This document shows, one piece after another, positions 26,172-38,542 of a stretch of DNA of 64,000 nucleotides. Under the pieces are notes generated by a model. That model was given only the letters and a program-made list of their open reading frames with translations. It was not told the origin of the DNA and ran no database searches. Numbering within the stretch: position 1 is the stretch's first letter; every line of letters begins with the position of its first letter. Made by a program: the position numbers and the translations under genes. Origin of the DNA: Tetrahymena thermophila SB210 (Eukaryota > Ciliophora > Oligohymenophorea > Hymenostomatida > Tetrahymenidae); assembly GCF_000189635.1 (NCBI RefSeq), contig NW_002476405.1, positions 310,001 to 374,000 on the forward strand. The letters run 5' to 3'.

Positions 26172-29100
26172 ATGTCGAATTAAACTATCTCATTTAAAAC
26201 TATCAAAAGAGTAAACACTTTTATATTAATTTATGCTAAATGTCAAATAATTTTTTTATTGCAAAAGTATCTTTTTTCAAATTATGTTAAGCATGAAGAT
26301 ATCTAACTTGATTTTAGGTGCAATTTAATTTTTTTGTTTAAAACAACATTAATTATGAATTACTTTTCTCTTATTGTTCAAAAGAAAGAAAAGTCACAGC
26401 GTGAAAGGAGCCTCTAAAGTAGCTAAAAGAATAGGGAAGACTAAAAATCTTAAATCATTACATCTTGATTTTTCTGGAGGGTATTTAATATTTAATTAAT
26501 GTTTAGGATGATAAAAATCTGTAATGCATAAAAGCAATAATCATATTAGTGACGGCGGGGCACTTAAAATAGGTTCTGGATTTTCTACCTGTCAAAATTT
26601 AATTAGCCTCTATCTTGATTTGTCAGGAAGGTAAACATAATTTTTTCAAACTTAATTACCTATTGTAATTACTTACAAATAAATCAATCAATTTATTTAT
26701 AAATTTTTTTAAAAACAATTTTTCACTTCTATTTATTTCATGAAATTTAAAAAAATAAAAATTTGTAATAACTAAGTTATTACAGTAATATTTTTTGAAA
26801 GAGTATCAAAATAAATTGATATTAAAAAGTATATAATTCTATTCATTTTATTTTATTTATTGTTTAAAAAAGTTAAAACAAAATTGCGGATGAAGGAATT
26901 TCTGGCATAGGTTAAGGATTAGCTAATTGCTAGTTATTAAGTTTTTTAACCTTAAAATTATAGTAAAATTCAAAAAATTTACTTTAAAATTAATCTATGA
27001 TTAATGCTTTTAAAATAACTTAATTATATACTTAGAGGAAATTATATAGGAAATGAAGGGATTGATAAGTTCGCTTATGGAATAAGCAACTGTAATAATC
27101 TTATATTTTTCAAATTTGATATATCCTAAAAGTAAATAAATTCTATTTAATATAATAAAATTTTATTTAAATATATTGAAAATTTAATTTTAATCTTTAA
27201 AAAGGATAAGATAAAATTTTATTAAAGGAATTTATATTTTAAATTAATTTTATTAATTTCTTCATATAAAACTTGCACTATTTCAGCTAAATATTTTATT
27301 AAAAGCAAAATATAGCTTCAGGAATAAGGTTTTTAAGGTTTTGCTTCCAATCTATCTAAATGTGTAAGTCTAGAAACACTAAAAATTAATTTAAGGTAAA
27401 CAAATTTCTATTAAAAATAATTAATTTTTTATTATTCTTAAAGTTTTAGTATGAAATAAATTTAAAATTAAGAAAATAAATAATTCAAATTTAAAAGCTA
27501 TTAAAGTAAAAAAAAATTAAAAAAAATCTTTAAAAAGTCAAGATAAAATCAGCGACTAAGCTATTATTTGTTTAGCATAAGGATTAGGGAAGTGCTATAT
27601 CTTAAAAAATTTAACACTGAAGCTGAGGTAATATTGATTAGTTATCTTATTTTTTTATAAAAATTGAATTGATTATCTTAACTGAATATTTAAAATGATA
27701 TGATATTGTTTCATATTCTTACAAATTATTTAATAGTGGAAATCAAATAACTTGTAAAGGATCTTCTGAATTATTTAATGAAATAGGGAACTGTTAAAAT
27801 CTTAATTTTCTAAAGCTTGATTTGCCTGGAGTGTAAATTAAATAAATAAAATTGTTTTCATAAAATTTTAATTAATAATCTTTTTGTGGTTCAATAAAAT
27901 ATGTTGTTTCTATTTAATTTATAATTAAGAGGAAATCAAATCAGCGAACAAGGAGGAGCAGGTATTGGATTAGGTTTGGCCAAATGTTAAAATCTACAAA
28001 TTTTATTATTAAATTTAAAGTAATATTTATTACTTGAATAGAATATTACCCAAATAAATACTTTATATAATTAAAGACTAAATTCAATTAATGATTAAGG
28101 AGTTTCAAGCATAGCAAACGGTATTGCAAACTGTATTAATTTAAAAAGACTAAAATTCGACTTATCTGGATAGTAAAAAAAATTATTTTCCATTCAAATA
28201 CTTTGCTTTCTTATTATTAGTTAATAATCATTAAATTAATTATATGTGTGAGTAGAAATTTATAAAAGTATAATTTATTTTAAGATTAAACACTTTTAAA
28301 TTTTTAGATCAAACAATATTGGCTAATAAGGTGTCTCGAATCTAGCTACCTAAATTGGTAAGTGCAATAATTTAGAAACTATAGCTTTGAACTTAAAGTA
28401 GCCAATTTTAATTTAAATATTAAGTGATCTATTTATTGAAAAAAAATTTATTATTAATTTATTTATTTATTTATAAAATATTTTGATTTTTTAATGAAAA
28501 AAAGGGATAATTATATTGGAGACAAAGGAATTTTAGGATTGAGGAATGGGTTAAAATAAGTGAAGAATTTATAATAATTATATCTTGATTTATCAGGCTA
28601 GTAATATGATATGCTTTTTTTTAAATTAAAAAAGAAACAATATATATTTAAAAAAAAAAAGAAATAACGATTTTTCGAGTGAAGGAGCTACTGCATTAGG
28701 GGATTTGTTTGTACAAACCACTAATATCCATACTTTAAAACTTTATATTAAGTGAGTTAATTTATTTTATTATAAGAGCAAAAATTAGACAAAAATTATA
28801 AATTTATATTAATCAAAATTAAATATTTTTAAAATAATATTATTTAAATAGTTCAAATAATTTATATGCTTAATCAATCTAAGGTCTTTTTTCTAAGCTA
28901 AAAAATTGTCTCAATCTCAAATCTTTAAAGACTAATTTAAGGTTAAACATAGTTCTTCAAATGAATTTTTTTTCCGCAATTTTTAATGGGATAACTCTAA
29001 ATTTATTTTTTAAAATATAAAGTGGAAACAAAATAAGTAATTAAGGGGCTATTGAGTTAGGAAGCTGCTTATCTAATTGTCATAATCTTGAAAACTTAGT

Positions 29101-30172
29101 GATTATACTGAAGTAAAAATATAAATTATTTATTTTTAAATATTTGTATCTATTTTACAATTACTTATATTTAAAAATAATTAAAATAAAAGCGATTGCA
29201 GCATTTACAATGAAGGAGTAATTGGTATTGGTGTAGGATTAGGCATTTGCAAAAATCTTAGTGATTTAACTATCGATTTTAGGTAGAATTTATTCAATTA
29301 GTTTTAAACAACTACTTAAAATATTCTAAATTTTAACTAATATCATTAAATCTTAAATTCTTTAAAAATAAATAATTATAAAATATAAAATTTAGCAAAA
29401 ATAGCATTGGAAGTATTGGAATATCTGGTTTTTCAGGTGGACTAATAAATAATTAAAGTTTAAAATCATTAAATATTGATTTAAAGTAAAATATATTATG
29501 TTAGATAACAAAGATATTAGTTTAATTTAAATAAAGTAAAAACAATATTGGAGAAGAAGGGGCTTCTAAACTTGGTACAAATTTAGGCTAGTTGCAAAAT
29601 CTAGAATTTCTCACTTTGATGCTACAGTAAAATATTCAATAAAGAAATAAATTTTATTTTTTGTTTTTGTTTCCAATTTTTCTAAAAAAAATTTAATTTA
29701 AGCTAATTTGATTTATTAAAACAAACATTAAATAAGATAAAATTAAATTAAAAACGTTGGAATTATTGATCTCTCAGATGGTATATCAAAGTCTAAGAAA
29801 CTCAAATCGCTGAATATTGAGCTAATGTAAATATTTATTATATTTTAAACTAAAGTTAGTTTATTTTATACTAAATTTAATCAAAAGGTAAAACGAAATT
29901 AGTTAATAAGGAGCTATTTAATTTAGCTATCAAATAAAAAATTTTCCTAAATTACAAACATTAAATATTAATTTAAGGTAAATTTATTGTTAACTACTTA
30001 AGAATTAATCCAGTTAATATAAAAAAAAATATTCTAAATCTAATTTTATTTTTTATTTATTTTTTTATTTTTAATTAGATTAAATTCAATAAATGCTTAT
30101 GGAAGACTTATAATGAGGTAGTCTATAAGAAAAATTACTAATTTAGTTAAATTTAACCTAAGAATACTTTGA
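26172..30172 (+). CDS. Multi-exon leucine-rich-repeat protein (tandem copy 1)
   Basis: About 21 exons. The first exon (26172 to about 26317) begins MSNQTISFKTIKRVNTFILI, contains no LRR, and is homologous to the first exon of the next gene. Then come about 20 exons, each one RNI-type LRR, at about 26394, 26530, 26880, 27037, 27300, 27541, 27737, 27930, 28080, 28308, 28504, 28662, 28852, 29032, 29194, 29396, 29541, 29743, 29893 and 30078. Examples are NHISDGGALKIGSGFSTCQN and KIADEGISGIGQGLANCQLL. All introns are phase 2 and 50-250 nt long. The last exon closes with KFNLRIL and TGA at 30170-30172. No signal peptide or membrane span was found, so it is probably a cytosolic binding scaffold. The partner is unknown. 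Individual exon borders may be off by a few bases. Confidence 0.75.
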
Positions 30173-30679
30173 TATAATTTTGTATATTTATTCATACATA
30201 ATATGAATTCTATTTTTTTGTTGTAGGTAAATTACATATAATATGAAAGAAATAAAATTTTTGATTAAAAGATTTATAAAAAATTTATATTTATACATCT
30301 AAAAACTAAATGTTAAATTAAATTTTTTAAATTTTGTCTGTTTAAAACATTATTTTTTCTTTTAAATTTTATTTTATCTAATATAAAAAATTTTTGATTC
30401 ATAAAGTAATAAATATATATTTAGTACTTATTAAATTATATTTTGAGAAAAGTAATAATAAACACTTTGAGATCAAATAAAAATAATAGTTGCGATTAAT
30501 AAAAGAAAGTTTAATATTTTGTAAAAAACTCACAAAAATTTTTTTTATTTGAATTTGATTAATAAAAGATAAAAATAATTAATAAACAGTTAAATTTTTT
30601 AAATAAAATGTGTAACAGTAAACATATTGTTTAATTAATAAATTTCTGATTTCTCTAAAAAAATACAAAAATATAAAGA
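30173..30679. other. Short intergenic spacer between tandem LRR genes
   Basis: A/T-rich spacer that should hold the 3' end of copy 1 and the promoter of copy 2. No motif stands out. Confidence 0.6.
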
Positions 30680-33508
30680 ATGACATTATAATTAAGTCAT
30701 TATAAAACACTTAAAGGAGTAATAAATTTATTTTTTAATATCAAAGCTTAATTATTATTTTTTTCTCACAAAAAGTTTTTATCATCTAAGTTAGAGAGTC
30801 ATTAAGAAGTACATCTTTATTTAGCGTAAGTTGGCTTAAATTATTTAAAAACAACTTTTTATAATTATTATTAGTTATTTGTTCAATCCATCTAAATATC
30901 TTTTCACTAATACAACATAATTATAATTAATACTAGTATACAATTTTGATAGGCATTAATATTAATTATTAAATTATTTGTTTTCAAATTTACAAAATAC
31001 TATTAAAAAGTGTTATTTTCATATAAATAAAATAAAATTAATTTTTTCTAAAATTCATGCTTCATATTTATAATTAAATAACATAATTTAATAAGTTAAT
31101 ATAAAATTATTTAATATATTTATTATCATTATTTAAATTATAGTAAATCAAATATCAGTGAAAAAGATCTGAATTCTTTAGGATCTGCTTTAAAAAAGAG
31201 TGTCCTTCTTAGAAATTTCTCAGTTTATTTAGGGTAATGCATTAATTAATATATAATAACTTTAATATTTCCTCTACTCTATTAAATTATTCACTTTCTA
31301 TCAATTTTTAAATAAAAGTTTAAACTAAATAGACTCAAATGGTTTATCTTAATTATTTAGTGCTTTTACAGGTTCATCTAATATATAGAAAATATTTATT
31401 GATCTGAGGTAAAATAAATTATTAAATTTCAAAATTATATTAAAATTCTTTTGCAAATTTTATTTGATAAAAGTACACCATAATACCTCATTTTATAGTG
31501 TTACTCAATACATACCCTTTAAATATCAGCTAAAAATTTAAAAAACTCAAAATTAATTCTTTTATAAGATCCCATTTTTTATTTAAATACCCTTAAAATA
31601 AAGAATTCAAAATATTAATATTTTCTGAGTGCATTTTAGTATCATAAGATTAAAAATTTTCAAATATCAAATAAATTAATTTATTATTAAACATTTTAAA
31701 AATTAAATTATAATTTGAGTTAAATGTTATCAAATACACTTATTTCATTAAAAAATTTTTAATTCATTTTACAAAATGTTTATTTAATTTTATGAAATAT
31801 CTAATATGCAAAATAAATTTTTCATAAATAATTTAAACATTTTGTATAAATTAGGTAAAATAATATTGGACATTAAGGGTCAAATGATTTAGGAGTTTAT
31901 TTTACGAATATGAATAACATTAAATCATTAGAGCTTAACCTTGAGTAAATTTATTTTTTATTATCTTATTAAATAAATCTATCGGTTTGACCGCATCTTA
32001 TATTTATTTTGATTAATTTTACTCATTAACTGTTATGAATAATTGATTTTAATTTATTTTTATGAATAGAAAAAACAACATTGGAGATTTAGGAATTTCT
32101 CAGTTTAGTTAAAGCTTACCAAAAATTAAGAATCTTTAAACTTTAAATTTAAATTTAAAGTAAATTTTATAGTTTAAATCAAACATTGTATCATTTAAAA
32201 ATATTAATTATTATATTAAATTATTTTTCTATTTAATAAAATAATTTTTAAATCTAATTAAGCAATAATAAGATAACAGATCAAGGTATGAATGTATTAG
32301 GTTTTAACTTAGCTAACTGTTCTACTCTATTATCATTGTATCTTAGCTTGGTGTATCACAATTTAATTTATTAACTGATGATTTTATCTATTACTTAATT
32401 TTTTTTTAATTTACCTATTTCTTACTATTTATTAATTTATTTAATGTAAAGTAATAATAAGATATAAAATTTTTAAACTCTTGGCAGTGGAATTGCTAGT
32501 TGCAAGAATCTATAAATTTTAAACTTAATTATTTGGTAAAATTTAATTTTAAAATATTATTATCTTTCTTGTGATTAAAAAGTTTAATAGTTTATATTTT
32601 ACTTATGACATATAAAAAGTGGAACTGGTGTTGAAGCAAAGGGTGTTTAAATTTTAGGATCTTAATTAGAGAAATGTGAAAATATTACTGTTCTGAAAAT
32701 TAATTTTTTGTAATATTTATTTGTTTTAATAATTTATTAAAAATAATCTCATTATTTGCTTATTAATTTACAATACTTTTTGAATTTTAATTATTTTTGA
32801 TTTAATAAAATTTAATAATAATTTAAAGAGGATGTGAAATTGGAGATGAAGGAATATCTAACCTTAGTATTAGTTTAGCTTAATGTCCAAAGCTTTTAGA
32901 TATTTCTCTTGAACTTTCGTAAGTTACCCATATTATTACTTAAATATTTCAAAGAAAAATTTAACAAAAATTTAAATTAATCTAAAATAAGAAATTTTAA
33001 AAAGAGCAAAAACTTTTAATTAAAATAGTTATCAATTATTTATATTTAAATATTTAAATAAATTAAATATAAAAGAGATAATAAAATTAGTGATTAAGGT
33101 ATAACTCATCTAGCATCTTCTTTAATTAATTGCAAGAAACTCTAAAGCTTAGCTTTAGAACTTATGTAACTTTATTTCGTTTCTATTTAAATTAATTTTA
33201 TATGTGTAAAACAATTCAAAAATAAATTTCTTTTATTTATATTTCTCTTTTAAATAATTTTTTTAACATAATTAAAAATAAATTTTGTAAATAATTAAAG
33301 GTCTAATTAAATTACTGAAAAAAGTTTATAAATTCTAGGATCTTCATTGAGGAAATGCAAAAAAATAAACTACTTTCTTATAAATTTATAGTAATTTTTC
33401 TTTTCTAATCATTTATGAATTAAAATTTTATTTTAAATTAATAAAGAGGATATTAAATTTATGCAGACTAATAATATTTATTTAGAAATTAGTGTAAAAA
33501 AATAATGA
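30680..33508 (+). CDS. Multi-exon leucine-rich-repeat protein (tandem copy 2)
   Basis: About 12 exons. Exon 1 (30680-30825) begins MTLQLSHYKTLKGVINLFFN and aligns end to end with exon 1 of the preceding gene. The splice (GC/GTAAGT to TAG/T) leads into KSNISEKDLNSLGSALKKS. LRR exons follow at about 31143, 31318, 31855, 32068, 32258, 32448, 32612, 32826, 33073 and 33298. The final exon ends ...NIYLEISVKKQ with TGA at 33506-33508. Intron phase is 2 throughout. It is shorter than copy 1, with about half the repeats, and several units have lost the glycine signature. It is probably a tandem duplicate that has diverged by exon gain or loss. A soluble scaffold role is inferred only from the family. 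Confidence 0.72.
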
Positions 33509-34492
33509 AATTAATAAATTACAAAATATATTTTTGAATTATCAAAATATAAATAAACTATTATAAAATAGTAAATTCTATTTATACTTATATTTTGTAT
33601 TAATTAAAGTATTTAAAATTTTATATTTAAAGCTGTTTTATATTAATCTTTAATTAAATATAATTTTTTATAAGAATTGTTAATAAATGTTTTCATTCAT
33701 CAGAATCTATTAAAAAAAAATAGAGCATATCATGTCATGCCTTAATATTAAAGCATAAAATTATATCTTAATATTAAAATAAATATATTACATAATATAA
33801 AATATATCATAGAATTTAATTTTTAATTATTAATAGGTCCTTTAAATTTTTTGTATTTTTGTTGAAAATTATTCTAAATAAAAATTATTAGAAATTATTT
33901 TAGAATTATTCTCAAAACAAACTGATAAAAATAATTTTTAAAAATACTTTAAGTAAAAAGTAATAGAAATAAACTTAATTAATTATTATGTTTGAATATA
34001 AAAATGATAAAAAACAAATATTATTTAATAATTTAAATATATTATACTAAACAATCATAATCTTGAAGCGAATCCAAAATTTTTAATGCTGGCAAATTTT
34101 ATTGAATTAATTGTGTTACTATAAATATGAATGAAAATAGTGTAAATCATTAAAGTTACTTTAATTTTTTATTTTTTGTAGTAACAAAAAAATTAGAGAT
34201 ATTAAATTCTTATGAATTTGTGTTTTTGATAGATTCTAATCTAATGCTTAACTAATTTGATTTTTTTTCTTTTTTTTTTCTACGAGAGAAGATTGATCTA
34301 AATTAGAAAGAAATTAATCTTATAAAATCTAATTAAAAAAGTTAGTATTGGCTGAAAAAATTACTTTAAAAATCAAAATCATTTAAATTAATCTAAAATT
34401 GTATAAATAAAATTCAATTTTGTAATTTTACCACAAAAGACTTAACAAAGCATAATAAAGAAAAAAAAAGATATATAAAAAGAAATAAAGAA
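33509..34492. other. A/T-rich intergenic region
   Basis: This precedes the GST cluster. No feature is recognised apart from A/T runs. Confidence 0.6.
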
Positions 34493-35164
34493 ATGGGCTG
34501 CAATCAAAGTTCTAGTGAAAACACTATTATCTCTTCAAATGCAAGAAAGTAGTTGCTTTTAGGATATTGGAATATTCCTTTGAGAGCATAACCTATTAGG
34601 TATATTTTAGAATTGGCTTAATACCCATACAGTGAAAAGAAATATTCCTAAAAAGAAGCCCAAGAATGGTTTGGTAATGATAAATAAAATCTTGGATTGG
34701 AATTCCCTAACCTTCCTTACATTTTTCATGGTGATTATCATTTAACTGAAGCTTCTAACATTGCTAATTATGTTTTAGAAATTACTTGCTAGTAATATCT
34801 TTTAGGTTGTGGAGATGACAAATTCAGAATTGGAAACATAAGATATGTCTGTGATGGGTTGATCATTGATGTTTTCAAGACTTTAAAAATGACTCCTGAA
34901 GAAAAATAAAAGCTCTTAGAAAATAATATAATTCCTGATCTATACTCATTAAAGGAAGCACTTGGTGAAAAGACTTACTTTTTTGGAAGACTGACTGTTG
35001 CAGATATTTATGCCTACTGCGCTTTTGTTAACTTCAAGCTTTTCTTCCCAAATGAGTACAAATAATTTGCTAGTTCATTTAATAACTTGATAATAAACTT
35101 CGAAGCTATCCCTGAAATCTAAGCTTATCAAAAATCAGATAGATTCCCTAAATTTTAATTATGA
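34493..35164 (+). CDS. Mu-class-like glutathione S-transferase with Met-Gly-Cys N-terminus
   Basis: A single exon of 223 residues, the usual GST length plus about 20 extra N-terminal residues. It starts MGCNQSSSENT, which fits N-myristoylation of Gly2 and palmitoylation of Cys3. The thioredoxin-fold domain begins LLLGYWNIPLRAQPIRYILE, like the mu-class LGYWDIRG start, and keeps the catalytic Tyr. GLEFPNLPY and LTEASNIANYV supply the cis-Pro and the Ser that contact glutathione. The C-terminal helical domain includes FFGRLTVADIYAYC, the usual capping and hydrophobic-staple region, and ends YQKSDRFPKFQL. It is expected to conjugate glutathione to electrophiles, possibly at a membrane. It heads a cluster of four intact paralogues and one relic. 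Confidence 0.92.
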
Positions 35165-36639
35165 AACCATTTCATAAACCATTATATTAGATAAAATTAA
35201 ATTGATAAATATTTATAAAAATTATAATAACTGACTAAAATGTATGTATTTTATATATTTTAAATTATAAACAACTCATACATTTTAATAAACATCATAA
35301 AAATTATTTTTTCCAATAAAATTTACATATAATTTATTAATAAATATATTAATTATATCTGATTTATTTTACTTTCAGAATATAGCAATACAGATATCAT
35401 GATAAATATTATATTTATTTTGATTAATAAATAATCTGTTGATAGTATTAATAAAAATTGAGGTAATTAGAAGTTTTTAATTAAATATATTATGTAGGTA
35501 TTTAATTCAATATTTTATTCAACAAAATTGAAAATATGGATAGTATAATTTTTGTCTAATATACAATTATAGATGATGAAAGCTAAAATTTAAATATCAG
35601 TTTCAGTAAACTAATCCATGAATAGTATAACTTTTGATACTTTAAATAATATTTTCTCATTATAAATCACTCTTTAAACAGCTTTTTGTGAATATTTACT
35701 CAATAAAAATTAATTGAGATATAAAATAAAGCAAAATAAATATTATTAGTTTTAAACATCTAAAATGGTAACTCAACTTTGCTATTTTAAAATTTCTATA
35801 AATATAAAAGTTTTATTTTTATTGCTTTCATTATGAATATTTTAAAATTTAAGCAGGTAAATTTATTAATTTTCTAAATCGATTGATGATTGATGTAAAT
35901 TTTGAAATATTATCACATATTTTTGAAAAAAGGATGAATTTGAAAATTAATTATTTGATTACTGAAATTTTTTGGAAAAATATGTAAACAAAACAAAAAA
36001 AATTAAGAATTCAACAGTATATATTACCAAAATTCAAAAAATATTGAAATAATAAAAAAGTCTATTTTTAATTACTCAATTATATCAAATAAAATCTTGT
36101 AATGAGAAAGCCATTAAAAATAAAGCTGGATTTAAATTAATATAAAAATTTGGTTATTTATGTAAATTTTTATAATTATAAAAGCAACATTTGATCAAAA
36201 TTGCAATACTTAATTATTAATCTTAGATATATCTTTCTTTGATAACAATAATATGAATAAGTATAGCTGATCTAAGGTATAGCATAGCAATAGGTCTTTT
36301 ATTTTCTATTATTCTTACTATTATTTTATAAACAATTATACTATTTTAAATAGCTGTACTAATATTTTTTAAAGCTTTTATTTTAATTTATTTAGATTTT
36401 AATTGTAGAAGAAAGTTAACCAAAATTTGTTTTTTCAAACAAAGGATTTGATTATTAGTCAAATAGTTATAGATTTGTTAACTAGAAAAATAAATAATTA
36501 AAATTATAGATTAGTTATACATTCAGTCTTAAAATATCTTTATTTATAAACCTTAATTTAATAAAAAAATTAAATTGACTTTAAATCTAAAAACGAAAAA
36601 TTGAAAAAAGATAGCACAAACTAATAAACAAATTATTGA
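35165..36639. other. A/T-rich intergenic region within the GST cluster
   Basis: Flanking DNA of the two neighbouring near-identical GST genes is itself not obviously similar, so divergence outside the coding region is well advanced. I see no gene. Confidence 0.6.
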
Positions 36640-37308
36640 ATGGGTTGTGGTTCTAGTTCAATTTAAGTTGCTGAAGTACCTAACTGTAATAAGTAATTAT
36701 TATTGGGATATTGGGATATTCCTCTAAGAGCTTAACCAATAAGATACCTTCTCGAATTAGGTCACTTTCCTTACACTGAAAAAAGGTATGCATAGAAAGA
36801 TGCTCAAGAATGGTTTGGCAAAGATAAATAAAATCTTGGTTTAGAATTCCCTAACCTTCCTTATATCACTCATGGGGATTATCATTTAACCGAAGCAGCT
36901 AATATTGCTAATTATGTCATAGAAATTACTTGCTAATAAAACCTATTAGGATGTGGAGATGATAAATACAGAATTGGAAATATTAGATATGTCTGCGATG
37001 GCTTGATTATTGATGTTTTCAAGACTTTAAAAATGACTGCTGAAGAAAAATAAAAGCTCTTAGAAAATAATATTATTCCTGATCTCTACTCATTGAATGA
37101 AGCACTTGGTGAAAAAACTTACTTCTTCGGTAGATTAACTATTGCAGATGTTTATGCCTACTGCGCATTTGTCAACTTCAAGTTATTCTTCCCAAATGAA
37201 TATAAATAGTTTGCTAGCTCATTTGATCACCTAATAATCAATTTTGAAGCTATTCCCGAAATTTAAGCTTATCAAAAATCAGATAGATTCCCTAAATTTT
37301 AATTATGA
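36640..37308 (+). CDS. Mu-class-like glutathione S-transferase with Met-Gly-Cys N-terminus, second copy
   Basis: A single exon of 222 residues, closely similar to the gene at 34493. It begins MGCGSSSIQVAEVPNCNKQ, again a dual-acylation signature followed by a short polar linker. The catalytic region is LLLGYWDIPLRAQPIRYLLE, followed by GLEFPNLPYITHGDYHLTEA. In the C-terminal domain, RIGNIRYVCDGLIIDVFKTL and LTIADVYAYCAFVNFKLFF are nearly unchanged between copies. It ends RFPKFQL, TGA. The same reaction is expected. The N-terminal 20 residues are the most divergent part, yet MGC is retained, which argues that it is selected. Confidence 0.92.
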
Positions 37309-37918
37309 AATATTTAAATAATGATTAACAAATAATATTCTTACTTATTCCATTTTTATTTTTGTATTTTATACTGTATCTCTCTCTCACACTATATTTT
37401 TTTGATAAATTTAAGCAAATTTTATAACCCATAAAAACGATATAAATTATGATTTATTAATTAATTGAGGTCAAATATAAACAACTAACTAAAAATTTTT
37501 ATTTTCATATGAAAAATAGAATAGTCTTAATAGTAGAATTTGATTAATTAATAAAATTAAGAATATAAATTCATGGAAGACGCTTTTGTAAAAAAAATAT
37601 CTTTTTTAATATACACTTTATTTATAGATTTTTCTATTATTAATATTAAATAATATATTGGCGAGGTCAATTACTTATTATTTATTTTGTAAATAAATTT
37701 ACTTTTTCAAAATAAAGATTATCTGTTCAAATGATGTTCAATTTTACTATGTTATTTATTGAAACTTATGATTTATTTTTTAATTAAAGTAAACGATTAA
37801 TGTTTGATTTTTGATAGAATGATTTAAATTTATTTTAACTTGATATAATTTTACAAGGATATGCAATATATAAAATATTATTATACTGGTGAAACTTATA
37901 AAATTATAATATTTAATT
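37309..37918. other. A/T-rich intergenic region
   Basis: Convergent 3' flanks of two GST genes. Nothing else was seen. Confidence 0.6.
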
Positions 37919-38542
37919 TCAACGTAACTTAGGGAAACGATCAGAGCTTTGGTATTCTTTAATTTGAGGAATTGATTCAAAGTTTTTAATAAAGGGATCA
38001 AAGGTTGCAGCAAAAGGTTGATATTGTTCGGGGAATTTATTCTTGAGGATATACAAACCAGAGTAGGTGTAAATATCAGCGACAGATAGCTTATTGTCAA
38101 AGAAATAAACTTTGTTTCCTAAGTGCTTCTATAAAAGAGTGAGCTTAGGGATAATATTGGTCTTGAATTCATTTGTTTAAGCTTCTCCGCTCAACTTAAT
38201 AGCTCCAAAGACTTTCATCATCACTTCATCAGCAACTAATCTAACATTTTCAATCTTGTATTTTTATTAGCCAGTTCCTTATAAATTGCATTAGTTGGAA
38301 ACTTCAATAGCATATTAAGCAACATTGTGTGATTCTGTGATTTTTAAGTCACCTTTGATGATATAAGGAAGATTGGGGAATTGTAAACCAAGAGACATGG
38401 AATCTTTTTCAAACCATTCAGCAGGAGTTTTGTACTAATTTTCCTTGTAAGGGTACTTACCTATTTCTAATATGTATCTAATTGGTTGAGCTCTAACTGG
38501 TTGTGCCCAGTATCCCAAAATAAGTGTATCGTTGTTTGACAT
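37919..38542 (-). CDS. Mu-class-like glutathione S-transferase (divergent member)
   Basis: A single exon of 207 residues on the opposite strand. It begins MSNNDTLILGYWAQPVRAQP, with no N-terminal extension and no Gly2-Cys3, so it is probably cytosolic. The catalytic Tyr of LGYW, the cis-Pro region LGLQFPNLPY and the ITESHNVAQY segment are present. The C-terminal domain has KVYFFDNKLSVADIYTYSG and ends SSDRFPKLR, TGA. It is clearly more distant from the other three intact copies. The relic at 40985-41440 resembles this member most. A plus-strand reading of the same DNA has no coding character. Confidence 0.9.
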
